Below, piece by piece: positions 16,703 through 24,762 of a DNA stretch of 64,000 nt. The DNA is from Planomonospora_B alba (GTDB lineage: Bacteria > Actinomycetota > Actinomycetes > Streptosporangiales > Streptosporangiaceae), in NCBI RefSeq assembly GCF_039534085.1, contig NZ_BAAAUT010000001.1, positions 1 through 64,000 on the forward strand. Reading direction: 5' to 3'. The number at the start of each line of letters is the position of its first letter. The stretch's first letter is position 1. The notes under the pieces are model-generated. The model did not search any database, was not told the DNA's origin, and worked only from the letters and a program-made list of their open reading frames with translations. The position numbers and the translations under genes are program-made.

Positions 16703-17327
16703 CGCGCTCCGAACGACCGAGGATCTCCTCGACCACCGCCGCGTCGGCCACGTAGATGTGCGGAACGTCGACGAAGACCCTCATTGACCCACAGCCCACC
16801 CCGAGGTCGTCGGCGACCTCGCTCTGGATACTACGCAGGGGCACGTAGTTCAGGTAGGACGTGAGCGCGTTCTGCGACCGGAACGCCGCGGTCATCACCA
16901 GCCGCCCCTCCCGGAGGCGGAAGGCCAGGCTGGTCAGGCAGGGCACGGCGTCCGGCCGCTCACCCGGCGCGGTCAGCGAGATCCACCCGCTCTTGCTGTA
17001 CGGCCGGGCGCGCAGCAGGGCGGTCACCCAGGCGAGCTGGTCCACGCCCAGCAGCCCGCGGAGCCGCCCGCCGTAGCTGTACTTGAACGGCGGCACCACC
17101 GCGACCTCGGTGAACTTGCTGGAGTACAGGGCGATCCTGCCCGCGTCGCCGTACGCCGCCAGGAGCGGGTCGTCCCAGCCGGCCCGGTCGATCTCGAACA
17201 GCACGGCCGGCGCCTCGATGACCGGGCCCCGGTCGTCCTCGGCCGGCCCGCCCTCGTCCCGCACGTGGCGCATCAGCCACACCCAGCACTCCCCACAGGT
17301 CGCGAATCGTCGGAGGAGGTCGGCCAT
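16599..17327 (-). CDS. Thymidylate synthase/nucleotide hydroxymethylase-like protein
   Basis: Recognisable member of the thymidylate synthase superfamily, 242 aa. In order: YSYGGRLRG (84-91, the YG.RLR substrate loop), DQLAWVTALLRARPYSKSG, PCL with the catalytic-type Cys130, LAFRLREGRLVMTAAFRSQN (phosphate-binding Arg150/Ser151), Asn160, and VPHIY with His190 and Tyr192. The PCL rather than PCH motif is as in the nucleotide hydroxymethylase/archaeal branch, not classical ThyA, and the residue equivalent to E. coli Asp169 is Asn153. The ~45-residue Gly/Arg-rich tail overlaps the HAD gene. ATG 17327 abuts the stop of the upstream membrane gene (TGA-ATG). Likely C5 modification of a pyrimidine nucleotide, or a non-catalytic derivative; substrate unknown. 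Confidence 0.78.
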   Translation of the reverse strand: MADLLRRFATCGECWVWLMRHVRDEGGPAEDDRGPVIEAPAVLFEIDRAGWDDPLLAAYGDAGRIALYSSKFTEVAVVPPFKYSYGGRLRGLLGVDQLAWVTALLRARPYSKSGWISLTAPGERPDAVPCLTSLAFRLREGRLVMTAAFRSQNALTSYLNYVPLRSIQSEVADDLGVGCGSMRVFVDVPHIYVADAAVVEEILGRSERDGLGEGEGEASPGPAGRSGRDRGGLRPDRGRGAP

Positions 17328-18032
17328 TCAGGTCTCCACGTTGGGGAAATGGAACGGGTTCTGGGGGAGCCGGCGCTGGCGGGAGACGTTGGAGCGCACG
17401 TAGTAGACGAGGTAGTGCACCAGCGCCAGCAGCGCGATGACCAGCAGGAGCAGGGTCGCGGTGGGATCGGCCCCGGCCAGGCCGAGCAGGCCGACCGCGA
17501 TGTAGGCCGAGTTGACCAGGGCCAGCATCATCACGTTGATGCCCGGCCAGGCCAGCGGCGCGTAGGTCTCCGGGTAGCGCGGGTCCACCGGCAGGTTCGG
17601 CGACCAGCCGAGCGCGGAGAAGTGGTCCTTGAGCTGGACCACGTAGAGCAGCCGGAAGTTGTTGAGCGCCCGCGCGGTGCGCATGTGCGCGTTCACCGCC
17701 TCGATCAGCCGCAGGAACGGCAGCACGCTCAGCAGCCCGAAGGCCGCGGTGGTCGCGAACAGGTACCACGGAACGGTGCTCCAGGAGGTGAGCAGCACCG
17801 GGTTGACGACCTTCGCGCTCGCCAGCGCCACGGCGGCGGCGAAGGGGGCGGCGAGCAGGCTCATGGAGAGCCGGGTCATCTTGATGCGTTCGTCCTTGGC
17901 CGCGAGATAGACGTTATATGTCCCGGCGAAGTCCACGGAGACGAGCTGGAGGAAATCCTTGACGTCCACGGGCAGGTCGTCGAGGCGCTCGGGGAGGGAT
18001 TCCGCGCTCATGCGCGGCAGCATCTTCCGCAT
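17328..18032 (-). CDS. Four-TM membrane protein, first gene of the TS-like operon
   Basis: Unrecognised integral membrane protein, 234 aa. An amphipathic N-terminal segment (to about residue 48) is followed by four hydrophobic helices (approximately 50-72, 84-106, 165-190 and 196-218), with a 55-residue soluble loop between helices 2 and 3 and a short basic/aromatic C-tail. The start at 18032 has GAGG 6 nt upstream; the frame extends to 18107 but with AT-richer, leader-like sequence. Its TGA is immediately followed by the ATG of the TS-like gene, so translation is coupled. Overall build (N-terminal helical region plus paired TM helices) loosely resembles membrane effectors of nucleotide-signalling systems, but I see no diagnostic motif; a transporter or sensor is equally possible. 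Confidence 0.7.
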   Translation of the reverse strand: MRKMLPRMSAESLPERLDDLPVDVKDFLQLVSVDFAGTYNVYLAAKDERIKMTRLSMSLLAAPFAAAVALASAKVVNPVLLTSWSTVPWYLFATTAAFGLLSVLPFLRLIEAVNAHMRTARALNNFRLLYVVQLKDHFSALGWSPNLPVDPRYPETYAPLAWPGINVMMLALVNSAYIAVGLLGLAGADPTATLLLLVIALLALVHYLVYYVRSNVSRQRRLPQNPFHFPNVET

Positions 18033-18342
18033 CGGGACCTCGGCTTCATGAGCGGTTGAACAGACCCGGTAAGGAAATTTTGACGCAGTTGTCAGTTCGG
18101 CGCGCACCTTTTACGGACTTGTCTCGAATAACTTTGCCAAGGTCACCGGCGCGGGGCGGGGAATTGCCGGAAAAGGTCTGGCCCGCGCGGCGGGGCGGGG
18201 TTCCCGGACCCCGGACGGGGGCGGGGGCCCGCCGCGGCCGGCGGCATCCGGGCGGCGGATCTGACCGGCGGGGCGGGGCCGCGGATCCGGGCGGCGGGAT
18301 CCGGGCGGGGTGGAGGCGGGGCGCGTCCCTACCATGGGCACC

Positions 18343-18972
18343 GTGGACATCATCACCGCGCTCGCCTCGTTCGCCGTCGTCGCGGGCCTGCTGACGGTCA
18401 CCCCCGGGGTCGACACGGCGCTCGTCCTGCGGACCTCCCTGCTGGCCGGCCGGCGGTCCGCCTGGGGCGTGGTCCTCGGCATCCAGGCCGGGACGCTCCT
18501 GTGGGGCGTGCTCTCCGCGGCCGGCGTCTCCGCCGTCCTGGCCGCCTCCCGGCTCGCCTACGACGTCCTGCGCTGGGCGGGCGCCGCCTACCTGCTCTGG
18601 CTGGGTGCCCGCATGCTCTGGGAGAGCCGCAGGACGGACGGCGCCGCCGCGGCGCCGCCCGAGGCCGCGGCGGGCGGATTCCTCCCCGGTCTCCGCCGGG
18701 GCGTGGTCACCAACCTCCTCAACCCGAAGGTGGGCGTCTTCTACGTCGCGATGATCCCCCAGTTCATGCCGGACGGCGTGCCGCACGCGGTCATGGGGCT
18801 GCTGCTCGCCGGCGTCCACGTGTGCGAGGGCCTGCTGTGGAGCCTCCTGCTCGTCGGGTTCACCGCCCTGCTGCGCGGCTGGCTGAACCGGCCGGCGGTC
18901 AGGCGCGGCCTGGACCGGCTGACGGGGGTCGTCGTGGTCGGCTTCGGGGTGCGCCTGGCCGTACAGGACTGA
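18343..18972 (+). CDS. LysE/RhtB-family amino acid exporter
   Basis: Exporter of the LysE superfamily, 209 aa, about six TM helices. Family hallmarks: LLTVTPGVDTALVLRTSL near the N-terminus, GIQAGTLLWG, AYLLWLGARML, and LRRGVVTNLLNPKVGVFYVAMIPQF. Such proteins extrude amino acids or related metabolites, using the proton gradient. GTG 18343 is chosen because TACCAT lies 7 nt upstream, the leaderless pattern repeated in this window; ATG 18334 would overlap that -10 element. Monocistronic; a long hairpin lies downstream at 19069-19140. Confidence 0.9.
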   Translation: MDIITALASFAVVAGLLTVTPGVDTALVLRTSLLAGRRSAWGVVLGIQAGTLLWGVLSAAGVSAVLAASRLAYDVLRWAGAAYLLWLGARMLWESRRTDGAAAAPPEAAAGGFLPGLRRGVVTNLLNPKVGVFYVAMIPQFMPDGVPHAVMGLLLAGVHVCEGLLWSLLLVGFTALLRGWLNRPAVRRGLDRLTGVVVVGFGVRLAVQD

Positions 18973-19068
18973 GCGCCGGCACCGGACGGCGTCCGGCGCG
19001 TGCGGCCCGGCGGGGCGCGAGCGCCGGTGCGGGACGGGGTGCGGGGTACGGACCCGGTGGCCGCGGCG

Positions 19069-19140
19069 GGACGGCGACGGCTCCGTGCCTCTCCGCGGCG
19101 GGGAGAGCGGTCGCGGAGAGGCGTGGAGCCGTCGCCGTCC
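19069..19140 (+). terminator. Long 29-bp hairpin between the LysE gene and chaA
   Basis: Arms 19069-19097 and 19112-19140 pair with only two adjacent mismatches, loop 14 nt. It begins 97 nt after the LysE stop and ends 35 nt before chaA, so it could be a terminator for the former or an attenuator in the chaA leader. Confidence 0.6.
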
Positions 19141-19174
19141 GTGATGGGCGCGCTCCGGTGGGAAGGATGGGGGC

Positions 19175-20266
19175 ATGCTCCGCCTGCCCGCCATTCCGTG
19201 GACCACCGCCGCTCCCCTGCTCGCGGTCATGGCCCTGGTCCTTGCCTGGGGACGGGAGCCCTCGATCCCCGCGGCGCTGGTCCTGGGGGTCTTCCTGGCG
19301 GCCGCGGTGCTGGCGGCGGTGCACCACGCCGAGGTGGTCGCGCACCGGGTCGGCGAGCCGTTCGGCTCCCTGGTCCTCGCGGTGGCGGTCACGGTGATCG
19401 AGGTGGGGCTGATCGTCAGCCTCATGGTCTCCGGCGGGGAGGGGACGGCCTCGCTGGCCCGCGACACCGTCTTCGCCGCGGTGATGATCACCTGCAACGG
19501 CATCGTCGGACTGTCGCTGATGGTCAGGACGGTGGGAGGCCGGGTCGCGGTGTTCAACGCCGAGGGCACCGGCGGGGCGCTCGCCACCGTGGCGACGCTC
19601 GCCACGGTGAGCCTGGTGCTGCCGACCTTCACCACGAGCACGCCGGGACCGGTGTTCTCCCCGGTCCAGCTGGCGTTCGCCGCCGTGGCGTCGATCGCGC
19701 TGTACGGGGTGTTCGTCGTCACGCAGACGGTGCGGCACCGCCACTACTTCCTGCCGATCACGGCCGAGGGCGTCGTCGTCGGCGCCGGCGAGCACGCCGC
19801 CCCGCCCACGACGCGGGCGGCCCTGCTGAGCCTCGGCATGCTGCTGGTCTCGCTCGTCGCCGTCGTCGGCCTGGCGAAGACCGAGTCGCCGGCGGTCGAG
19901 GCGGCGGTCACGGCCGCCGGCCTGCCGCACTCGGTGGTGGGAGTGGTGATCGCACTACTGGTGCTGCTGCCCGAGACCCTCGCCGCGGTGCGGGCGGCCC
20001 GCCGCGACCGCGTGCAGATCAGCCTCAACCTCGCGCTGGGCTCGGCGATGGCCAGCATCGGGCTGACCATCCCGACGATCGCGGTCGCCTCGCTCTGGCT
20101 GGAGGGACCGCTGCTGCTCGGCCTGGGCGCCACGCACATGGTGCTGCTGGCACTGACGGTCGCCGTCGGGATCCTCACCGTCGTCCCCGGGCGGGCGACC
20201 ATGCTGCAGAGCGGGGTGCACCTGGTGCTGCTCGCCTGTTTCCTGTTCCTCGCCGTCAGCCCCTGA
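19175..20266 (+). CDS. chaA: Ca2+/H+ antiporter (CaCA family)
   Basis: Membrane antiporter, 363 aa, about 11 TM helices in two homologous halves. The duplicated alpha motifs are clear: VGEPFGSLVLAVAVTVIEVGLI (with the conserved Glu) and LLPETLAAVRAARRDRVQISLNLALGSAMASIGLTIP. Length and motifs match E. coli ChaA, which exchanges Ca2+, Na+ or K+ for protons. ATG 19175 is preceded by a purine-rich GGAAGGATGGGGG. A calcium-binding repeat protein lies convergent 104 nt downstream, separated by a bidirectional terminator, hinting at a calcium theme. Confidence 0.92.
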   Translation: MLRLPAIPWTTAAPLLAVMALVLAWGREPSIPAALVLGVFLAAAVLAAVHHAEVVAHRVGEPFGSLVLAVAVTVIEVGLIVSLMVSGGEGTASLARDTVFAAVMITCNGIVGLSLMVRTVGGRVAVFNAEGTGGALATVATLATVSLVLPTFTTSTPGPVFSPVQLAFAAVASIALYGVFVVTQTVRHRHYFLPITAEGVVVGAGEHAAPPTTRAALLSLGMLLVSLVAVVGLAKTESPAVEAAVTAAGLPHSVVGVVIALLVLLPETLAAVRAARRDRVQISLNLALGSAMASIGLTIPTIAVASLWLEGPLLLGLGATHMVLLALTVAVGILTVVPGRATMLQSGVHLVLLACFLFLAVSP

Positions 20267-20308
20267 GCCGCCGGACCGCGTGGCCCGCCGGAGCGGGCCG
20301 TCCTGCGC

Positions 20309-20355
20309 GGCACCCGGTCCACCCCGGTTCCCCCGCCCGGGGTGGACCGGGTGCC
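20309..20355. terminator. Bidirectional 19-bp terminator
   Basis: Perfect arms 20309-20327 and 20337-20355 with a 9-nt loop, lying between the convergent chaA and calcium-repeat genes. Confidence 0.8.
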
Positions 20356-20369
20356 GGCCCGCCGGCGGG

Positions 20370-20615
20370 TCAGGCCTGGAAGGGACCGGAGCCCGTGGTG
20401 TAGTCGGAGACGCCGTCGCCGTCGAGGTCGACCCGGGTCTCGTCGACGTAGCCGTCGCCGTCGTGGTCGAGGTAGACGACGTCGGTGACACCGTCGCCGT
20501 TGGTGTCGTAGCGCTCCTCGTCGGCGCGGCCGTCGCCGTCGTAGTCGATCAGCTGGGCGTCGGTCTGGCCGTCGCCGTCGTAGTCGATGTAGTCGCTCGC
20601 CACGAAGTCGCTCAT
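20370..20615 (-). CDS. Small DxDGDG calcium-binding repeat protein
   Basis: An 81-aa acidic protein made almost wholly of five ~13-residue repeats with EF-loop/thrombospondin-3-like cores: DYDGDGQTD, DYDGDGRAD, DTNGDGVTD, DHDGDGYVD, DLDGDGVSD. The spacing of Asp at positions 1, 3, 5 and 9 is the classic Ca2+-coordinating pattern. There is no signal peptide or TM helix, so it should be cytosolic unless exported without a classical signal. GAGAGGA precedes ATG 20615. Convergent with the Ca2+/H+ antiporter gene. A calcium buffer or sensor is inferred; no characterised homologue comes to mind. Confidence 0.85.
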   Translation of the reverse strand: MSDFVASDYIDYDGDGQTDAQLIDYDGDGRADEERYDTNGDGVTDVVYLDHDGDGYVDETRVDLDGDGVSDYTTGSGPFQA

Positions 20616-20729
20616 TTTCCGATCCTCTCGGTGCGCCGTTCTCGGTGTCGCTGGATGAGAGTCGCGGCGGGACGGCTTTGTTACACCGGGATCGAAGATT
20701 TTTCCGGGCCCTCCGCCCGGCGCGCGGGC

Positions 20730-22490
20730 TCAGTCGAGCGCGCGGGCCGTGTGGATCAGCGGGACGTGGCTGAAGGCCTGCGGGAAGTTGCCCACCAGAC
20801 GCCCGTAACGGGGGTCGTACTCCTCGGCGAGCAGGCCGACGTCGTTGCGCAGGGAGAGCAGCCGCTCGAACAGCTCGACCGCCTCCCGCCTGCGCCCGAT
20901 CATCGCCCGGGCCTCGGCGAGCCAGAAGCTGCACGCCAGGAACGCGCCCTCGCCGCCGGGCAGGCCGTCCACGTCGTTGTCCTTGGCCACCGGGTAGCGC
21001 AGCACGAACCCGTCCGACATCAGCTCGCGCTCGATCGCCTCGACGGTGCCGACGACCCGGGGGTCGCGCGCGGGCAGGAAGCCGACGGCCGGGATCAGCA
21101 GCAGGGCGGCGTCCAGCTCGTGCGAGCCGTACGACTGGGTGAAGGTGCCGCGGGCGCGGTCGAATGCCTTGTCGCAGATCTCGGCGTGGATCCGGTCGCG
21201 CAGCGCCTTCCAGCGCGCCAGCGGGCCCTGGCGGCCGAACTTCTCCACCGCCTTGATCGCCCGGTCCAGCGCCACCCAGCACATCACCTTGGAGTGGGTG
21301 AAGTGGCGGCGGGGCCCGCGGACCTCCCACAGGCCCTCGTCGGGCTCGTCCCAGTGGCCCTCGAGGTAGTCGAGCAGCTCCCGCTGGATGGTCCAGGCCC
21401 GGTCGTCCGGCTCCAGGCCCGAGGCGCGCGCCAGGTAGAGGGAGTTCGAGACCTCGCCGTAGACGTCGAGCTGGAGCTGGTTGACCGCGCCGTTGCCGAT
21501 GCGGACCGGCCGGGAGCCCTCGTAACCGGGCAGCCAGTCCAGCTCCATCTCCGGCAGGCGGCGCTCCCCGGCGACGCCGTACATGATCTGCAGGTCCTGG
21601 GCGCGGCCGGCGATGGCGCGCAGCAGCCACGCCCGCCAGTCGCGCGCCTCCTCGAGGTATCCCGCGCCGATGAGGGCGTCCAGGATCATGGTGGCGTCGC
21701 GCAGCCAGCAGTAGCGGTAGTCCCAGTTGCGGACCCCGCCGAGGTCCTCCGGGAGCGAGGTGGTGGGGGCGGCGACGATGCCCCCCGTGGGGGCGTAGGT
21801 CAGGGCCTTGAGGGTGATGAGGGAGCGGACCACGGCCTCGCGCCAGCGCCCGGTGTGGGTGCACCTGCCGGCCCACTCGGTCCACAGCGCCTCGGTCTCG
21901 TCGAGCTGCTCGAAGGGGTCGATCTCGACCGGGCGCGGCTCGTGGGAGGGGTGCCAGGTGAAGACGAACGCCAGGCGCTGGCCCGCCGACACGCGGAAGG
22001 AGCCGTGGTGGGCGTAGCCGCTGCTGCGTAGCGGCACGGGGGAGTGGATCCAGATCGAGTCGGGGCCGCCGACGGCGTGCATCAGGTCGCCGTTGCGGCG
22101 CACCCACGGCACGATCCGGCCGTAGTCGAACCGGATACGGATCTCGGTGGCCATCTCCACCGTGCCCGCGACGCCCTCGACGATCCGGACCATGTCCGGG
22201 TTGGCCTGCCGCGGAGGCATGAAGTCGATCACTCGCACCGAGCCCTCGGCGGTGTCCCACTCGGTCTCCAGCACCAGGGTGTCCCCGCGGTAGTGCCGCC
22301 TGGTGGCCGGCCGCCGCCCGGGGCCGGCCGGTCCGAGCCACCACTGGCCGTGGTCGGCGTCGCCGAGCAGCGCCCCGAAGCAGGAGGGCGAGTCGAACCT
22401 GGGCAGGCAGAGCCAGTCGATGGAGCCGTCCCGGCCGACGAGGGCGGCCGACTGCATGTCGCCGATGAGGGCGTAGTCCTCGATGCGCAT
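20730..22490 (-). CDS. GH15-family glycoside hydrolase (trehalase/glucoamylase-like)
   Basis: Glycoside hydrolase family 15 enzyme, 586 aa. The N-terminal block IEDYALIGDMQSAALVGRDGSIDWLCLPRFDSPS is the standard start of bacterial GH15 proteins, followed by a beta-sandwich domain and an (alpha/alpha)6 barrel with RNWDYRYCWLRDAT and the catalytic-acid region LWEVRGP. Mycobacterial relatives are trehalases; others act as glucoamylase or glucodextranase. No signal peptide, so cytosolic use of trehalose or maltodextrin is likely. Monocistronic, with a 22-bp hairpin upstream (22515-22565) that ends the preceding gene. Confidence 0.93.
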   Translation of the reverse strand: MRIEDYALIGDMQSAALVGRDGSIDWLCLPRFDSPSCFGALLGDADHGQWWLGPAGPGRRPATRRHYRGDTLVLETEWDTAEGSVRVIDFMPPRQANPDMVRIVEGVAGTVEMATEIRIRFDYGRIVPWVRRNGDLMHAVGGPDSIWIHSPVPLRSSGYAHHGSFRVSAGQRLAFVFTWHPSHEPRPVEIDPFEQLDETEALWTEWAGRCTHTGRWREAVVRSLITLKALTYAPTGGIVAAPTTSLPEDLGGVRNWDYRYCWLRDATMILDALIGAGYLEEARDWRAWLLRAIAGRAQDLQIMYGVAGERRLPEMELDWLPGYEGSRPVRIGNGAVNQLQLDVYGEVSNSLYLARASGLEPDDRAWTIQRELLDYLEGHWDEPDEGLWEVRGPRRHFTHSKVMCWVALDRAIKAVEKFGRQGPLARWKALRDRIHAEICDKAFDRARGTFTQSYGSHELDAALLLIPAVGFLPARDPRVVGTVEAIERELMSDGFVLRYPVAKDNDVDGLPGGEGAFLACSFWLAEARAMIGRRREAVELFERLLSLRNDVGLLAEEYDPRYGRLVGNFPQAFSHVPLIHTARALD

Positions 22491-22514
22491 GGAATCGACG
22501 CTAATACCTCGGCC

Positions 22515-22565
22515 GCCGCCGGGTGGCGCCCGGGACCCGGCGAGTCCCGGGCGCCACCCGGCGGC
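22515..22565 (-). terminator. Perfect 22-bp terminator after the YczE gene
   Basis: Arms 22515-22536 and 22544-22565 with a 7-nt loop, between the YczE-like stop (22578) and the GH15 start (22490) on the same strand. Confidence 0.8.
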
Positions 22566-22577
22566 CCCCGGCGCCCC

Positions 22578-23198
22578 TCAGCCCTGGGCCTGCGGCCGCG
22601 AGAAGCCCAGCCTGGGCATGAAGAACTGGGTGAGGGGCCCGACGGCGAGCGCGAAGACCACCGTGCCGACGCCGACGGTGCCGCCGAGCAGCCAGCCGAT
22701 CGCCAGCGCGGCCGCCTCGATGAGCGTGCGGGCCAGGCGGATGGACAGGCCCAGCCGGACCAGGCCGGTCATGAGGCCGTCGCGCGGCCCCGGCCCCAGA
22801 CCGGCACCGATGTACAGGGCGGTCGCCGCGGCGGTCGCCACCACGCCGGCCGCCAGGTACGCCCACCGGGCGGCGAGCGGGCCGGGTTCCGGGAGCAGCC
22901 AGAGCGCGGCGTCGGCGAACAGGCCGAGGAAGACGACGTTGCTGAGCGTGCCGACGCCGGGCTTCTGCCGGAGCGGGATCCACAGCAGCATCACCAGCGC
23001 GCCCACCAGGATGATCCAGATGCCGACGGACAGGCCCAGGTGGATGGAGAGCCCCTGGTGGAAGACGTCCCATGGGCTCCCGCCGAGGTGGGATTCGATC
23101 TGCAGGCCGACCCCGGCGCCGTAGAGCGCCAGGCCGGCGTACAGGCGGAGCAGGCGGTTGGGCAGGGAGTGGAGGGCGGTCAGGGAGAGTTCACTCAT
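22578..23198 (-). CDS. YczE/YitT-type membrane protein
   Basis: Five- to six-TM membrane protein, 206 aa, resembling Bacillus YczE: GLALYGAGVGLQIESHLGGSPWDVFHQGLS, followed by a duplicated-looking second half with GAGLGPGPRDGLMTGL. Function is not established; family members often sit beside MocR-type regulators and are thought to move a small metabolite. Start MSELSLT at 23198 is preferred; MMHAIMSEL at 23213 is also possible and no RBS decides. Divergent from the MocR gene over 76 bp that contains three ATTnAGGC-like repeats, the probable MocR operator. Confidence 0.82.
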   Translation of the reverse strand: MSELSLTALHSLPNRLLRLYAGLALYGAGVGLQIESHLGGSPWDVFHQGLSIHLGLSVGIWIILVGALVMLLWIPLRQKPGVGTLSNVVFLGLFADAALWLLPEPGPLAARWAYLAAGVVATAAATALYIGAGLGPGPRDGLMTGLVRLGLSIRLARTLIEAAALAIGWLLGGTVGVGTVVFALAVGPLTQFFMPRLGFSRPQAQG

Positions 23199-23210
23199 AA
23201 TGGCATGCAT

Positions 23211-23272
23211 CATTCAGGCCATTGAGGCATGGATTCCATATCCAATCGAGGCGAGTGGCCTTATAGTGGCCA
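23211..23272. promoter_or_regulatory. MocR operator/divergent promoter region
   Basis: Two adjoining direct repeats CATTCAGGC and CATTGAGGC (23211-23228), a third copy AATCGAGGC (23244-23252), and an inverted repeat TGGCC-n7-GGCCA (23256-23272) framing the -10 element TATAGT (23262-23267) of the MocR gene. MocR regulators are known to bind direct repeats in divergent spacers; assignment here is inference. Confidence 0.6.
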
Positions 23273-23274
23273 GG

Positions 23275-24708
23275 GTGGACCGATACCTGAGCGGCCCCCA
23301 GCTCGCCCGCCTCGTGGAGATCGACCCCGGCACGCGGCCCTACTACCGGGCGCTGGCCGACCGGGTGCGGGCGCTGATCCTCGACGGCCGCATCCCCGTC
23401 CGGGCGCGCGTGCCCGCCGAGCGCCACCTCGCCGAGGCCCTGGGCGTCAGCCGCACCACCGTGACCGCCGCCTACGACCGCCTCCGCGAGCAGGGCTACC
23501 TGGACAGCCGCCAGGGCGCCGGCAGCTGGACCGCGCTGCCCGACGCCGGCGCGCTCGGCACGGAGAACCCCTGGGTCGGCGCCGGCGACGACGGCCTGCT
23601 GCCGATGCACAGCGCCGCCCCGCCCGCCGCCTCCGCGCTGGCCGCGGCGATCGCCCACGCGGGCGAGCACTACCTCCGCCACACGCTGGGAACGGGCTAC
23701 GACCCGGTCGGCGTCGCGCCGCTGCGTGAAGCGATCGCCGCCCGCTACACCGCGCGGGGCCTGGCCACCCGGCCCGAGCAGATCCTCGTCACCACCGGGG
23801 CCCAGCAGGCGATCCACCTGCTGGTCACGGCGCTGCTGGCACCGGGCGACCCGGTGCTGGTCGAGTCGCCCACCTACCCGCACGTCCTCGACACGGCCAG
23901 GGCCCGCGGCACCCGCATCGTCCCGGTCGGCATCCCCTCGGGCGGCTGGCACCTCGACCTGCTCACCTCCGCTATGCGCCAGTCGGCCGCCCGCCTGGCC
24001 TACCTCATCCCGGACTTCCAGAACCCGACCGGGCATCTGATGGACGACGCCACCCGCGCCGGGCTGGTCGGCGCGGCCCGGCGCTGCGGCACCACGCTGG
24101 TGGTGGACGAGACCTGGAGCGAGCTGGCGATCGACGAGGTGCCTCCGGCGGCGCCGCTGGCCGCCTTCGACACCGACGGCCGGGTGATCTCCGTCGGGTC
24201 GGCCTCCAAGCTCTGGTGGGGAGGCCTGCGCATCGGCTGGATCCGCACCACCGCCGCCATGGTCCGCCGCCTGGCCGTGCTCCGCGCCGCCATGGACATC
24301 GCCAGCCCGCTCTTCGAGCAGCTGGTCGTGGCCCGGCTCTTCGAGGACATCGAGGAGACCCGCGCCGAGCGCCGCCGCGGTCTCGGCGCCTCCCGGCAGG
24401 CCCTGGTGGCCGCGCTGCGCGAGCGCGTGCCCGAGTGGGACTTCGCCGTCCCGAAGGGCGGCGGGTCGCTCTGGGTCCGGCTGGAGAGCCCGTCGGCCGG
24501 CGCGCTGGCCGAGGCCGCCGCCTGCCACGGGGTACGGCTCGCACCCGGCACCTGGTTCGGCGTGGACGGCACCCTGGAGAGCCGGCTCCGCCTGCCGTTC
24601 ACCCAGCCGCCCCAGGTCGTCGTCCAGGCGGTGGAGCGCATCGCCGAGGCCCGGGCCAGGGGGCCGTACGGCGCCCGCCCGCCCGAGCCGCTCACCCCCG
24701 TGCTCTGA
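23275..24708 (+). CDS. MocR/PdxR-type regulator (GntR HTH + aminotransferase domain)
   Basis: PLP-dependent transcription factor of the MocR subfamily, 477 aa. Residues ~15-85 form a GntR winged helix (RIPVRARVPAERHLAEALGVSRTTVTAAYDRLREQGYLDSRQGAG); residues ~110-470 form a fold-type-I aminotransferase domain with the PLP-lysine in SVGSASKLWWGGLRIGW and the NPTGH loop. GTG 23275 is chosen because TATAGT ends 7 nt upstream, so the transcript is probably leaderless; the open frame back to 23158 would read through the promoter. It most likely controls the divergent YczE-like gene and itself. The effector, possibly PLP or an amino compound, is unknown. Confidence 0.9.
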   Translation: MDRYLSGPQLARLVEIDPGTRPYYRALADRVRALILDGRIPVRARVPAERHLAEALGVSRTTVTAAYDRLREQGYLDSRQGAGSWTALPDAGALGTENPWVGAGDDGLLPMHSAAPPAASALAAAIAHAGEHYLRHTLGTGYDPVGVAPLREAIAARYTARGLATRPEQILVTTGAQQAIHLLVTALLAPGDPVLVESPTYPHVLDTARARGTRIVPVGIPSGGWHLDLLTSAMRQSAARLAYLIPDFQNPTGHLMDDATRAGLVGAARRCGTTLVVDETWSELAIDEVPPAAPLAAFDTDGRVISVGSASKLWWGGLRIGWIRTTAAMVRRLAVLRAAMDIASPLFEQLVVARLFEDIEETRAERRRGLGASRQALVAALRERVPEWDFAVPKGGGSLWVRLESPSAGALAEAAACHGVRLAPGTWFGVDGTLESRLRLPFTQPPQVVVQAVERIAEARARGPYGARPPEPLTPVL

Positions 24709-24762
24709 CCGGCCCCCGCCGCCGCGGGGCCGCGCTCCGGTCCGCCCCCGCCGCGCCGCGGC

